Of a stretch of 37,236 nt of DNA, positions 1 to 9,374 are shown piece after piece; positions within the stretch are counted from its first letter, which is position 1, and every line of letters begins with the position of its first letter. Source of the DNA: an uncultured Flavobacteriaceae bacterium (GTDB taxonomy: Bacteria; Bacteroidota; Bacteroidia; Flavobacteriales; Flavobacteriaceae); the NCBI GenBank assembly GCA_937923735.1, contig CALDUJ010000108.1, forward strand, positions 1 through 37,236, given 5' to 3'. The notes under the pieces are model-generated. The model saw only the letters and a list, made by a program, of their open reading frames with translations. It was not told the origin of the DNA and searched no databases. Made by a program: the position numbers and the translations under genes.

Positions 1-42
1 ATGAAAAATGGTAAATTTGAACTTTCTAAAAAACAACACTAA
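1..42 (+). CDS. probable C-terminal tail of an upstream gene (partial)
   Basis: Frame 1 is open from the first base to a TAA at 40-42, while frames 2 and 3 meet stops within 14 bases. The last residues read MKNGKFELSKKQH. This is most simply the end of a gene that starts outside the window, stopping 10 bases before purL. It could equally be chance: thirteen codons carry no family information, and the ATG at position 1 is only where the window happens to begin. Confidence 0.3.
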   Translation: MKNGKFELSKKQH

Positions 43-52
43 TTAACGCCTA

Positions 53-3000
53 ATGATTCACTTCTTCGGAAACCAAAACAGTAAAGTTTTTGCTGTTCAA
101 GCAACAAAAGAATTATCAACTGAAACCATCTCAAAACTCACTTGGCTTTTTGCTAATCAACCAAAAATAAACGCAGCGTCCTTAGACGCTTTTTTTATTG
201 GTCCGAGAGCTGCAATGATTACACCATGGAGTACTAATGCTGTAGAGATTACGCAAAACATGGGAATTGAAGGAATCATTAGAATCGAAGAATTTAAGTC
301 GGTTTCAAAAGATTTCAAAGATTTTGACCCCATGATTTCTGAAAAATTTGAAGGTTTAAATCAAGAGTCATTTACGATTAACATACAACCTGAAGCGATA
401 CTTAATATTGAAGACATTGCAGCTTACAATCAACAGGAAGGATTAGCTCTAAATGATGAGGAAATTGACTACTTAGAAGGCGTTTCAAAAAAAATAGGGA
501 GACCTTTAACAGACTCTGAAGTATTTGGCTTCTCTCAAGTAAATTCTGAGCATTGTCGACATAAAATATTTAACGGAACATTTGTTATTGATGGTGAAGA
601 GAAACCAACATCCCTATTTAAATTAATTAAAGAAACCTCAAAGCAAAACCCTAACGACATAGTTTCGGCTTACAAAGACAATGTTGCGTTTATTAAAGGT
701 CCCAAAGTCGAGCAATTTGCTCCAAAACGTGCTGATGTTCCAGATTATTATACAACACAAGACTATGAGTCTGTTATCTCACTAAAAGCAGAAACACATA
801 ATTTCCCTACAACTGTAGAGCCCTTTAATGGTGCTGCAACAGGCTCAGGTGGCGAAATACGAGATAGACTAGCTGGAGGAAAAGGCTCGTTACCATTAGC
901 AGGAACTGCCGTCTACATGACATCCTATTCACGTTTAGAAGAAAGTCGTCCGTGGGAACAAAAAATGGAAGCACGTCCTTGGTTATATCAAACACCAATG
1001 GATATTCTAATAAAGGCATCCAATGGTGCTTCAGATTTTGGAAATAAATTTGGTCAACCATTAATTTGCGGTTCTGTATTAACTTTTGAGCACGAAGAAG
1101 ACGCTAGAAAAATTGGTTTTGACAAAGTAATAATGCAAGCTGGCGGTATCGGTTATGGTAAAGCGAATCAAGCATTAAAAGACACTCCTAAAGAAGGTGA
1201 TAAAATAGTTATTCTGGGTGGGGAAAATTATAGAATTGGTATGGGAGGTGCTGCTGTGTCCTCTGCAGATACAGGTGAATTCTCTTCTGGTATCGAATTG
1301 AATGCTGTACAGCGATCTAACCCAGAAATGCAAAAACGTGCTGCCAATGCTGTAAGAGGTATGGTAGAAAGTGATGAGAATTATATTGTTTCAATCCATG
1401 ATCATGGTGCTGGTGGGCATTTAAATTGCTTGTCTGAATTGGTTGAAGATACTGGCGGGCATATCAACTTAGATAAACTTCCAGTTGGTGACCCTACACT
1501 TTCCGCTAAAGAAATTATTGGTAACGAATCTCAAGAACGCATGGGGCTTGTTATTTCAGAAAAACATATTAAGGCGCTAGATAAAATTGCAGAACGCGAA
1601 CGTTCTCCAATGTACACGGTTGGAGATGTTACCGGTAATAATCGTTTTACGTTCCAATCCCAATCCAAAGGAGATAAACCCATGGATTTAGCTTTGGAGG
1701 ACATGTTTGGGAGTTCACCAAAAACTGTCATGACCGATAACACGGTTGATAGGAATTATGAGAGCCTATCTTACAATTCAGATAATTTTCATGATTACCT
1801 GGAGCAGGTTTTACAACTAGAGGCTGTAGCCTGTAAAGATTGGTTAACAAATAAAGTAGACCGTTGCGTTGGTGGCAAAGTAGCCAAACAACAATGTACT
1901 GGATCACTACAATTACCTTTAAATAATTGTGGCGTTATGGCTCTAGACTATAAGGGCAAAGAAGGCATAGCCACCTCAGTTGGTCACTCACCTATATCTG
2001 GATTAATAGACCCAAAAGCGGGAAGTAAAAATGCGATTGCCGAAGCACTAACCAATATTGTATGGGCGCCATTAAAAGACGGACTCAAATCGGTGTCTCT
2101 ATCAGCAAACTGGATGTGGCCATGTAAAAACGAAGGTGAAGATGCGCGTTTATATGAAGCTGTGGAAGCTATTTCTGATTTTGCAATCGATTTAGGAATC
2201 AATGTCCCAACGGGGAAAGATTCCCTTTCCATGAAGCAAAAATACCCTAACGAAGAGGTTATTTCTCCTGGAACCGTTGTTATATCAGCTGCTGCAAATT
2301 GTAATGATGTTAGTAAAGTCGTAGAACCTGTTTTCAAGAAAACGGGGGGCAGTATTTATTATACAAACCTATCACAAGACGATTTTAAATTAGGTGGAAG
2401 CTCGTTTGCGCAAGTATTAAACAAAATTGGTAGCGAAACTCCAACAATTCAGAATTCTAAACAATTCAAAACAATTTTCAATACACTTCAAGAGTTAATT
2501 AAAAACGATAAAATTGTTGCTGGGCATGATGTAGCTTCTGGTGGCTTGATTACGACACTTCTTGAAATGTGTTTTGCGGATAATAGCCTTGGAGCTGAAT
2601 TGGATTTGACCAGTATTTCTGAAAATGACTCTATAAAATTATTATTCTCTGAAAATGCCGGAATCGTATTTCAAACCGCAGACGATTCAGTTGAAGAGCT
2701 ATTATCAGATGCCAATATTGAGTTCTTCAATATCGGAAAAGTAACAGAAAGTGATGTCTTAAGTATTATAAATCACAAAGACGTATTTACACTTACGGTT
2801 TCAAGATTGAGAGATGTTTGGTATAAAACATCATACTTACTAGACCAAAAACAAACCGCAAATAATCTTGCTAAAGACCGATTTGATAATTATAAAAATC
2901 AACCACTTCAATACACATTCCCGAAACACTTTACTGGAAAGCTGCCTATCAAACCATCAAATAGACCAAAAGCTGCCATCCTTCGCGAAAAAGGTTCTAA

Positions 3001-3712
3001 TTCTGAACGTGAAATGGCAAATGCCATGTACTTAGCAGGTTTTGATGTAAAGGATGTACACATGACCGATTTAATTTCTGGTCGCGAGGATTTAAAAGAC
3101 ATTCAGTTTTTAGGAGCTGTAGGTGGTTTTAGTAACTCAGACGTTTTAGGCTCTGCTAAAGGTTGGGCAGGCGCTATTAAATACAACGAAAAGGCGAATA
3201 AGGTCATTAACGATTTCTTTAACCGAGAAGACACTTTATCTGTTGGTATTTGTAATGGGTGTCAGTTATGGATGGAGTTAGACCTTATTAATCCAGAACA
3301 TGAAGTTCACGGAAAAATGACGTATAACGACTCAAACAAACATGAAAGTTCGTTTACATCTGTTAAAATTGCGGAGAACAATTCTGTAATGCTTTCAACT
3401 TTAGCGGGAACAACTTTAGGGGTTTGGATTAGCCATGGTGAAGGGAAGTTTGATTTGCCATACTCAGAAGAAAAATATCAAATCGTCGCTAAATATGGTT
3501 ACGAAGGCTATCCGCATAATCCAAACGGTTCTGACTTTAATACAGCCATGATGTGTGACAAAACAGGTCGTCATTTAGTAACCATGCCGCATATTGAGCG
3601 TTCTACGTTTCAATGGAATTGGGCCAACTACCCAGAAGGCAGAAAAGACGAGGTATCACCTTGGTTAGAAGCTTTTGTGAACGCCAGAAAATGGCTAGAA
3701 AATAAAGCCTAA
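53..3712 (+). CDS. purL: phosphoribosylformylglycinamidine synthase (FGAM synthase), large single-chain form
   Basis: Catalyses the fourth step of de novo purine synthesis in the cytoplasm: FGAR + glutamine + ATP to FGAM. At 1219 residues it is the long single-chain PurL (E. coli about 1295), not the split PurS/L/Q form. In order: an N-terminal FGAR-AT domain, the linker with the conserved VNSEHCRHK motif (about residues 165-175), two AIRS-type ATP-binding halves (GAATGSGGEIRDR near 265), and a C-terminal class I glutamine amidotransferase. The nucleophile is Cys1067 in GICNGCQ; the His-Glu of the triad are in MPHIERS near the C-terminus. The ATG at 53 gives MIHFFGN, a start usual for this family. 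No other purine gene is adjacent, so purL stands alone here. No frameshift or missing key residue was seen. Confidence 0.97.
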   Translation: MIHFFGNQNSKVFAVQATKELSTETISKLTWLFANQPKINAASLDAFFIGPRAAMITPWSTNAVEITQNMGIEGIIRIEEFKSVSKDFKDFDPMISEKFEGLNQESFTINIQPEAILNIEDIAAYNQQEGLALNDEEIDYLEGVSKKIGRPLTDSEVFGFSQVNSEHCRHKIFNGTFVIDGEEKPTSLFKLIKETSKQNPNDIVSAYKDNVAFIKGPKVEQFAPKRADVPDYYTTQDYESVISLKAETHNFPTTVEPFNGAATGSGGEIRDRLAGGKGSLPLAGTAVYMTSYSRLEESRPWEQKMEARPWLYQTPMDILIKASNGASDFGNKFGQPLICGSVLTFEHEEDARKIGFDKVIMQAGGIGYGKANQALKDTPKEGDKIVILGGENYRIGMGGAAVSSADTGEFSSGIELNAVQRSNPEMQKRAANAVRGMVESDENYIVSIHDHGAGGHLNCLSELVEDTGGHINLDKLPVGDPTLSAKEIIGNESQERMGLVISEKHIKALDKIAERERSPMYTVGDVTGNNRFTFQSQSKGDKPMDLALEDMFGSSPKTVMTDNTVDRNYESLSYNSDNFHDYLEQVLQLEAVACKDWLTNKVDRCVGGKVAKQQCTGSLQLPLNNCGVMALDYKGKEGIATSVGHSPISGLIDPKAGSKNAIAEALTNIVWAPLKDGLKSVSLSANWMWPCKNEGEDARLYEAVEAISDFAIDLGINVPTGKDSLSMKQKYPNEEVISPGTVVISAAANCNDVSKVVEPVFKKTGGSIYYTNLSQDDFKLGGSSFAQVLNKIGSETPTIQNSKQFKTIFNTLQELIKNDKIVAGHDVASGGLITTLLEMCFADNSLGAELDLTSISENDSIKLLFSENAGIVFQTADDSVEELLSDANIEFFNIGKVTESDVLSIINHKDVFTLTVSRLRDVWYKTSYLLDQKQTANNLAKDRFDNYKNQPLQYTFPKHFTGKLPIKPSNRPKAAILREKGSNSEREMANAMYLAGFDVKDVHMTDLISGREDLKDIQFLGAVGGFSNSDVLGSAKGWAGAIKYNEKANKVINDFFNREDTLSVGICNGCQLWMELDLINPEHEVHGKMTYNDSNKHESSFTSVKIAENNSVMLSTLAGTTLGVWISHGEGKFDLPYSEEKYQIVAKYGYEGYPHNPNGSDFNTAMMCDKTGRHLVTMPHIERSTFQWNWANYPEGRKDEVSPWLEAFVNARKWLENKA

Positions 3713-3732
3713 AATACATTTAATCGTATTTT
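3711..3732 (+). terminator. weak hairpin terminator after purL
   Basis: Arms aaaatac (3711-3717) and gtatttt (3726-3732) with an 8-base loop, continuing into a T-run. The left arm overlaps the purL stop codon. The stem is only 7 bp and AT-rich, so termination may be partial. Confidence 0.4.
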
Positions 3733-3796
3733 TTAATCGCTTCATCGGTTTTTATGATTGTTTTTTATATATTAGCACTCCCAAATTTTACTGAAA

Positions 3797-6238
3797 ATGA
3801 AAAAAAACCTACTCATTGTAGCATTAATAGCTATAGTCGGCGTTACTTATGCGCAAGAAGCTCAACAAAAATACCACAGAGCAAAAATTTATTATAATAG
3901 CCAAGACGATATAGTTAGGCTTGCAGAAGCAGGCATTGCCATAGATCATGCGCAACACAAAAAAAATACATTTCTAATTTCCGATTTTTCTGATGACGAG
4001 ATTCTTAAGGCTAAGAGTCTTGGTTTTCAAACTGATATTTTGATTGATGACGTAGAAAATTTTTACAAAAATCAATATCTCAATCCTTCAACTCTTGAAG
4101 AATCTAGCCAAAGAAACGCAACTTGTACAACTGGAGGATCAGGAACTGGTATTATAGACTATCCTACACCTGCAAATTTCGACGTTCAAGCTAGTAATGA
4201 TTTTGGCGGCTTTTATACTTACTCCGAGATTTTGCAAGAGTTAGATGATATGCGTACTGCGTATGCTTCGTTGATAACAGCAAAAGATGATATCAAAGAT
4301 GCAGGAAACGCATCTATATTAACACATGAAAACAGAGGTATACAATGGGTAAAAATATCCAATAATGCAGATACTGACGAATCGGCAACAGAACCAGGTG
4401 TTTTGTATACAGCTATTCATCACGCCAGAGAGGTTCCGTCTGTACAACAACTCATATTTTACATGTGGTACTTGTTAGAAAATTATGGTACGGACGAAGA
4501 GGTTACTGCTTTATTAGATAATACTGAATTGTTTTTTATTCCAGTTGTTAACCCAGATGGTTATGTTTACAATGAAACTACAAATCCTACTGGAGGTGGA
4601 AACTGGAGAAAAAATAGAAGAAACAACGGTGGTGGGTCTTACGGTGTAGATAATAACCGAAATTACCCAAGACTTGACGATTCTGGGAATGTAACATTTG
4701 GTGGTATTGGTGCTTCAACGAGTCCAAGTTCAGACACTTATAGAGGTCCATCTGCACTTTCTGAACCAGAAAATCAAGCAGTAGCTCGATTTATCGAAGA
4801 ACACACAGTAATAAATGCGCTTAATGCGCACTCTTCGGGAGAATGGTTATTATTCCCTTTTGGATATGATTTTAACAAGCCAACTCCAGACAATGCTTCT
4901 TATGTAGCCAACTCTGCATGGATGGCATCTCAAAACGATTATGAAGATATTATATCCTCAGGTCTATACCCAGCCGCTGGAGATAGCGACGATTTTATGT
5001 ATGGTGTTACATCTAGTGTTGCTGGTGGACATAATCATGAAAAAGTATTTGCCATGACACCAGAAATAGCAACATCTTTCTGGCCAGCAACGGCATTAAT
5101 AGAAAGTATTTGTAAAGAAATGATGTTTACGAATTTAAAAGCTGCTCGTATGGCGCATAATTATGCAGAAACCACTAATGATTCCGGTCAATTTATCGAA
5201 ACATTGGCAAGTACTGCAGATTATACTATTGAGCGTTATGGATGGGTAGGCGATGGTAATTTTACTGTAAGCATAGAACCTATTAGTAGTAATATTACAT
5301 CTGTAGGAAGCTCTGTAAGCGTAAATTCGCTTGCTTTCTTTAATACAAGTAGCGGTAGTATTGCAATTAATCTAAATCCATCTACCGCTTCAGGTGAAAC
5401 CGTTGAGTACAACATCGTGGTTAATAATGGCACTTTTGATTATAAAACAACAGTAGAGAGAATTTATGGAACCATGGAACAGGAATTTACCGATAATGGC
5501 GACAATACAACAACCAACTGGACAAATACTGGTTGGGGCACTACAACAACTGAATTTAACTCAAGCAATAGTTCTATTACAGATTCTCCCGGAGGCAACT
5601 ATTCAAATAATGAAAATAAGACTATTAGAATTACCAATGGAGTCGATTTAACCAATGCTATTTCTGCTAATCTCACATTCTTTGCAAAATGGGATATCGA
5701 AAATAATTGGGACTACGTTCAAATTGAAGTCTCTATTGATGGCGGTGACAACTGGATACCACAATGTGGAAATTTCACAAATAGTGGAAGTACAAACTCA
5801 GGACAGCCTACTGGAGAACCCTTATACGATAATACTCAAAGTTCATGGGTTGAAGAAACGATTGATTTAAGTGATTATCTTGATGAAACTATTTTGATTC
5901 AGTTTCAATTTTCAAGTGATACTGCCGTACAAGCTGATGGTTTTTATTTTGATGATGTATCAATCAATGCCTTATTTAATAACACATTGGAAAATGAAGA
6001 ATTTATTACTCAAAATTTTAATGTTCATCCTAATCCAGTTTCAGATATATTAACAATTCAAACAATAGTAGATTCTTACTCAATTATTATTCATAATACT
6101 CAGGGTCTGGAAATTTTAAGGCAAGAAAATAATAGTGGAAATACTGAAATAAACTATTCAAAGTTATCTAGCGGAGTTTATCTCATGGACATACAATCTG
6201 AAAATGGAACAAAGACCTTAAAAGTCATAAAACAATAA
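3797..6238 (+). CDS. secreted M14 zinc carboxypeptidase with type IX secretion C-terminal domain
   Basis: An 813-residue secreted peptidase. Residues 1-20 are a Sec signal peptide ending in TYAQ. The M14 (carboxypeptidase A/T-like) domain spans roughly residues 140-450. Its zinc ligands are visible as H209-x-x-E212 in HHARE and H345 in NALNAHS; the substrate-binding Arg lies in NNRNYPR and the catalytic Glu is E423 in MTPEIA. A beta-sandwich follows (about 560-730) with the WDIENNWDYVQIEVS pattern of MAM/jelly-roll modules. The last ~75 residues (VHPNPVSD... SGVYLMDI...LKVIKQ) are a Por-type sorting domain, predicting export by the T9SS and surface attachment or release. Role inferred: digestion of extracellular peptides. 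It has its own terminator, and no partner gene is apparent. Confidence 0.93.
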   Translation: MKKNLLIVALIAIVGVTYAQEAQQKYHRAKIYYNSQDDIVRLAEAGIAIDHAQHKKNTFLISDFSDDEILKAKSLGFQTDILIDDVENFYKNQYLNPSTLEESSQRNATCTTGGSGTGIIDYPTPANFDVQASNDFGGFYTYSEILQELDDMRTAYASLITAKDDIKDAGNASILTHENRGIQWVKISNNADTDESATEPGVLYTAIHHAREVPSVQQLIFYMWYLLENYGTDEEVTALLDNTELFFIPVVNPDGYVYNETTNPTGGGNWRKNRRNNGGGSYGVDNNRNYPRLDDSGNVTFGGIGASTSPSSDTYRGPSALSEPENQAVARFIEEHTVINALNAHSSGEWLLFPFGYDFNKPTPDNASYVANSAWMASQNDYEDIISSGLYPAAGDSDDFMYGVTSSVAGGHNHEKVFAMTPEIATSFWPATALIESICKEMMFTNLKAARMAHNYAETTNDSGQFIETLASTADYTIERYGWVGDGNFTVSIEPISSNITSVGSSVSVNSLAFFNTSSGSIAINLNPSTASGETVEYNIVVNNGTFDYKTTVERIYGTMEQEFTDNGDNTTTNWTNTGWGTTTTEFNSSNSSITDSPGGNYSNNENKTIRITNGVDLTNAISANLTFFAKWDIENNWDYVQIEVSIDGGDNWIPQCGNFTNSGSTNSGQPTGEPLYDNTQSSWVEETIDLSDYLDETILIQFQFSSDTAVQADGFYFDDVSINALFNNTLENEEFITQNFNVHPNPVSDILTIQTIVDSYSIIIHNTQGLEILRQENNSGNTEINYSKLSSGVYLMDIQSENGTKTLKVIKQ

Positions 6239-6261
6239 CTAAAATAGTATTTGGATTAACT

Positions 6262-6291
6262 AAAAAAAGCTCTTTTACAAGAGCTTTTTTT
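6262..6291 (+). terminator. rho-independent terminator after the M14 peptidase
   Basis: Stem aagagct/agctctt, extended by A-T pairs to about 12 bp (left arm ending at 6274, right arm from 6279), 4-base loop ttac, and a run of seven Ts (6285-6291). It lies 24 bases after the stop codon. Confidence 0.85.
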
Positions 6292-6416
6292 ATTCCTTTA
6301 CCAAACGCTTTTATCAAAGTTTAAGGAGTAAAGTTTTAATTAGATTTAGCATCTATCGAAAATTCTTACACATTTTAATTAATTTGTAGTAATTTAATGA
6401 TTCATAATCACACTGC

Positions 6417-7220
6417 ATGAATCTTACGTATTTTGACACTACTGGTGTTGAACATTTAGTCGAAGAATTCTTTGAGCTATTCTTCGATGAAAATAGTGTT
6501 CCTTTTCAATCAACCATACTTCCTTTAGGGCTTGCGAGTATGAACTATAATTTTGAACATAAACATATTGCTGTAATAGGAACTACTAAAATACCACTTA
6601 GTGGTATTATGCTTACAGGTCAGTTTAATAGTCCTTATGAATGGGTTGTTGGGAAAAAAGGGCGTTCATTTGGCATGAGTTTTCATCCAACAGCATTGTA
6701 TAAATTATTTAATACTGATATTTCAAGGTTTGAGAATAAACATATACCCCTTAAAGACGCAAACAAAGTATTTTATGATAAAATACACCCAATACTTGAG
6801 GCTTATGAGAATCCTGAAACTACTATTAAAAAAATTAGTGAAATCATAAAAGAAATCTCTTTAACTGTAAACAAGAACACTGATCTTATAGATAATGCTA
6901 TTGAATTAATCAGATTAAAAGAAGGACTACTATCAATCGAAGATATTCTAAACAAAATCAAGATTTCTCAAAAATCTCTAGAAATACAATTCAAAAAAAT
7001 TGTAGGTCTAACACCCGGAAAGTATGTGAGGTTATATCGCTTTTTAAAACTTATGCGTAGCTATGAAGAGAAGAAAATTAGTTTACAGGATTTAATTCAC
7101 ATGTACAACTATTACGACAGATCACACTTTAGTAAAGACTTTAAACTTTTTATGAATAAAACCCCGAAATCACATTTCAGCAAAGATTATCCACTTATTA
7201 AAGAAATACTAAAAAAGTAG
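6417..7220 (+). CDS. AraC/XylS-family transcription regulator
   Basis: A 267-residue regulator. The C-terminal ~100 residues form the AraC double helix-turn-helix: first HTH about 175-200 (LLSIEDILNKIKISQKSLEIQFKKIVG), the family signature GLTPGKYVRLYRFL after it, and a second HTH ending in YYDRSHFSKDFKLFMNKTP, which matches the conserved F-x-F-x-x-x-G/N-x-x-P ending. The N-terminal part resembles the DUF6597-type sensor domain common in Bacteroidota AraC proteins; no ligand can be named. It sits alone between two terminators, so its targets cannot be read from the neighbourhood; the downstream acyl-CoA ligase is one possibility. The ATG at 6417 is the only good start. Confidence 0.85.
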   Translation: MNLTYFDTTGVEHLVEEFFELFFDENSVPFQSTILPLGLASMNYNFEHKHIAVIGTTKIPLSGIMLTGQFNSPYEWVVGKKGRSFGMSFHPTALYKLFNTDISRFENKHIPLKDANKVFYDKIHPILEAYENPETTIKKISEIIKEISLTVNKNTDLIDNAIELIRLKEGLLSIEDILNKIKISQKSLEIQFKKIVGLTPGKYVRLYRFLKLMRSYEEKKISLQDLIHMYNYYDRSHFSKDFKLFMNKTPKSHFSKDYPLIKEILKK

Positions 7221-7382
7221 TTCTACGATTATTTACAATGTTCCTCTTTTAATAGTGATTATTTTTATAGTGATTAATCGCTGCTCATTTTTATATTTAT
7301 TTGGTTATTAAAGGGATTCTAATAAATAGTTAGTATAACTAAGCATTATGATAGCGTTTAATTAAACTATCAATTATTTGTT

Positions 7383-7411
7383 AAGAGCCATCAGTTGATG
7401 GCTCTTTTTTA
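7383..7411 (+). terminator. strong rho-independent terminator upstream of the acyl-CoA ligase
   Basis: Perfect 11-bp arms aagagccatca (7383-7393) and tgatggctctt (7396-7406) followed by a T-run to 7410. It isolates the fatty-acid genes from the AraC gene. It lies 160 bases beyond the AraC stop. The intervening AT-rich stretch 7221-7382 has no ORF, but does hold a 12-bp palindrome gtttaattaaac (7356-7367). Confidence 0.88.
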
Positions 7412-7475
7412 TTGAACATGTTTTCAAAACCCTTTTTATTTCCTAATTTGCAGTTCCGCTAATTAGATAGACTTC

Positions 7476-9248
7476 ATGACAGAGATAACAAGACTTTTTG
7501 ACTTCCCATATTATCAATTGGAAAAGCACAATTTAGAGGAAGCGCTAGTAACTAAGTATGATGGTGAATGGAACGCTACGTCTACAAAAGAATATTTAGA
7601 TAAAGCTAATGCTGTGAGTCGTGCTCTTTTAAAAATGGGCATAAACAAGAATGATAAGATAGCTATAATTTCTACTACCAACAGAACAGAGTGGAACATC
7701 ATGGACATAGGCATTTTACAAGTAGGTGCTCAAAACATTCCTATTTACCCTACCATTTGTGCTGAAGATTATGAATATGTATTAAATCATAGTGAATCTA
7801 TTTATTGTTTTGTATCAGACCAAGAAGTTTACGATAAAGTCAAGAAAGTTCAAGGAAACACGCAATTAAAGGAAGTATATTCCTTTAACCACATTGATGG
7901 TTGTAAACATTATTCTGAATTATTTGAACTAGGAAAGGACGATTCTACCCAATCCGAAGTAGAAGCTAGAAAAGATGCCGTTCTCCCCTCTGATTTAGCA
8001 ACCATAATTTATACCTCGGGAACCACAGGAAAACCTAAAGGTGTAATGCTTACGCATAATAACATAACTAGTAATGCATTAGATGCTTCACATCGTCTAC
8101 CTCCTATTGGCAAAGGGACTAAAGTGCTAAGCTTCTTACCTATCTGTCATATTTTTGAACGCGTCCTTATATACATATATCAATATGCTGGAACTACAGT
8201 CTATTTCGCTGAAGGAATTGATAAGATTGGAGATAACGCAAAAGAAATTAAACCAAACTTAATGAGTGTTGTACCTCGTTTACTTGAAAAAGTATTCGAT
8301 AAAATTATGGCTAAAGCAGAAGATTTGTCAGGTATAAAGAAAGGATTATTTCATTGGGCCGTAAAACTAGGTGAAGAATGGGAACCATACGGAAAGAATG
8401 GCTCATGGTATGAGTTTAAACTCAAAATAGCCAATAAACTCATTTTTAGTAAATGGCGTGAAGCATTAGGTGGAGAGTTACAAACAATGGTATCTGGTAG
8501 CGCAGCGTTGCAGCCCAGACTATCAAGAATATTCTCTGCGGGAGGCATGAAAGTTATGCAAGGTTATGGATTAACCGAAACTTCCCCTGTAGTTTCTGTA
8601 GAAATGTATGCGAATAATCTTTTTAAAATTGGTACAGTTGGGAAACCAATTGATAGTGTTGAAGTGAAAATTGCTGAAGATGGGGAAATCCTAATCAAGG
8701 GTCCTAATGTAATGAAAGGATATTATAAAGACGAGGAGAAAACGGCAAGTGTGATGTCAGGCGACTATTTTCATACAGGAGATAAAGGAGAACTTGACGA
8801 AGATGGCTTCTTAAAAATCACGGGGCGTAAAAAAGAAATGTTCAAAACTTCTGGTGGAAAGTATGTCATCCCAACTTTATTGGAAAATCAATTAAAACAA
8901 TCCCGTTTTATAGAGCAAGTTATGGTAGTTGGTGAGGGAGAGAAAATGCCTGCAGCCTTAATACAACCAAATTTTGAGTTTATAGAAGACTGGATTGACC
9001 GCAAAGAAAAAAATGTTGGTAAGACTGGAGAAGAGATAGCCAATTCTGAAATCATTCAAAAACGTATACAACGCGAGGTGGACAAATGCAATCAGCACTT
9101 CGGTAAATGGGAACAAATTAAACGTTTCGAGCTAACTCCTGATATTTGGAGTATTGACGGTGGACACCTTACGCCCACCATGAAAATGAAGCGTTCAGTG
9201 ATAAAAGATATCTACATAGACCTGTACAACAAGATTTACGAACGCTAA
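7476..9248 (+). CDS. long-chain fatty-acid--CoA ligase (AMP-forming, COG1022 type)
   Basis: Activates long-chain fatty acids to acyl-CoA with ATP, the entry step for the beta-oxidation genes downstream. At 590 residues it is the usual size of the COG1022 (FAA1-like) branch of the adenylate-forming family. The ATP-binding P-loop YTSGTTGKPKG is at residues 179-189; the adenylate motif GYGLTETSP starts at 363; the hinge and C-terminal lid follow as HTGDKGELDEDGFLKITGRKKE and TSGGKYV. No signal peptide or membrane span is present, so it is cytoplasmic or peripherally membrane-bound. It is 126 bases upstream of marR on the same strand with no clear terminator between them, so read-through into the operon is possible. 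Exact chain-length preference cannot be told. Confidence 0.93.
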   Translation: MTEITRLFDFPYYQLEKHNLEEALVTKYDGEWNATSTKEYLDKANAVSRALLKMGINKNDKIAIISTTNRTEWNIMDIGILQVGAQNIPIYPTICAEDYEYVLNHSESIYCFVSDQEVYDKVKKVQGNTQLKEVYSFNHIDGCKHYSELFELGKDDSTQSEVEARKDAVLPSDLATIIYTSGTTGKPKGVMLTHNNITSNALDASHRLPPIGKGTKVLSFLPICHIFERVLIYIYQYAGTTVYFAEGIDKIGDNAKEIKPNLMSVVPRLLEKVFDKIMAKAEDLSGIKKGLFHWAVKLGEEWEPYGKNGSWYEFKLKIANKLIFSKWREALGGELQTMVSGSAALQPRLSRIFSAGGMKVMQGYGLTETSPVVSVEMYANNLFKIGTVGKPIDSVEVKIAEDGEILIKGPNVMKGYYKDEEKTASVMSGDYFHTGDKGELDEDGFLKITGRKKEMFKTSGGKYVIPTLLENQLKQSRFIEQVMVVGEGEKMPAALIQPNFEFIEDWIDRKEKNVGKTGEEIANSEIIQKRIQREVDKCNQHFGKWEQIKRFELTPDIWSIDGGHLTPTMKMKRSVIKDIYIDLYNKIYER

Positions 9249-9295
9249 AATTCATTCGCTATAGTATTTAATATAGTAGTTGAAAAGGTATATTT

Positions 9296-9311
9296 ATTAT
9301 GCATGCATAAT
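9296..9311. promoter_or_regulatory. probable MarR operator, distal site
   Basis: A perfect 16-bp palindrome, attatgcatgcataat. It shares the core tatgcatgcata with the site at 9323-9340; the two centres are 28 bp apart. It lies upstream of the marR promoter, as expected for an autoregulatory MarR site. The role is inferred from position and symmetry. Confidence 0.7.
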
Positions 9312-9322
9312 TTTTAATAATT

Positions 9323-9340
9323 TACTATGCATGCATAGTA
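9323..9340. promoter_or_regulatory. probable MarR operator, promoter-proximal site
   Basis: A perfect 18-bp palindrome, tactatgcatgcatagta, ending 8 bases before the TATATTTG promoter element at 9349-9356. It covers the region where the -33 element would lie, so a bound dimer would block the polymerase. The length and symmetry fit a MarR winged-helix dimer. Confidence 0.75.
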
Positions 9341-9348
9341 TTTTTTAG

Positions 9349-9356
9349 TATATTTG
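9349..9356 (+). promoter_or_regulatory. Bacteroidetes-type -7 element (TAnnTTTG) for marR-fadN-fadA-fadE
   Basis: TATATTTG is an exact match to the known Bacteroidetes -7 consensus TAnnTTTG. Transcription would start near 9363, about 12 bases before the ATG at 9375. A clear TTG at the -33 position was not found. The element's position argues against a TTG start at 9354, which lies inside it. Confidence 0.65.
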
Positions 9357-9374
9357 GACTTCAAAATTTCTTTT

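Noticed and set aside
1984-2337. 117-codon minus-strand frame inside purL
   Set aside because: It overlaps conserved purL sequence and has no recognisable domain; a shadow of the real gene.
9354-9374. TTG start for the MarR gene, seven codons upstream
   Set aside because: The TTG lies inside the exact TATATTTG promoter element, so it would not be in the transcript.
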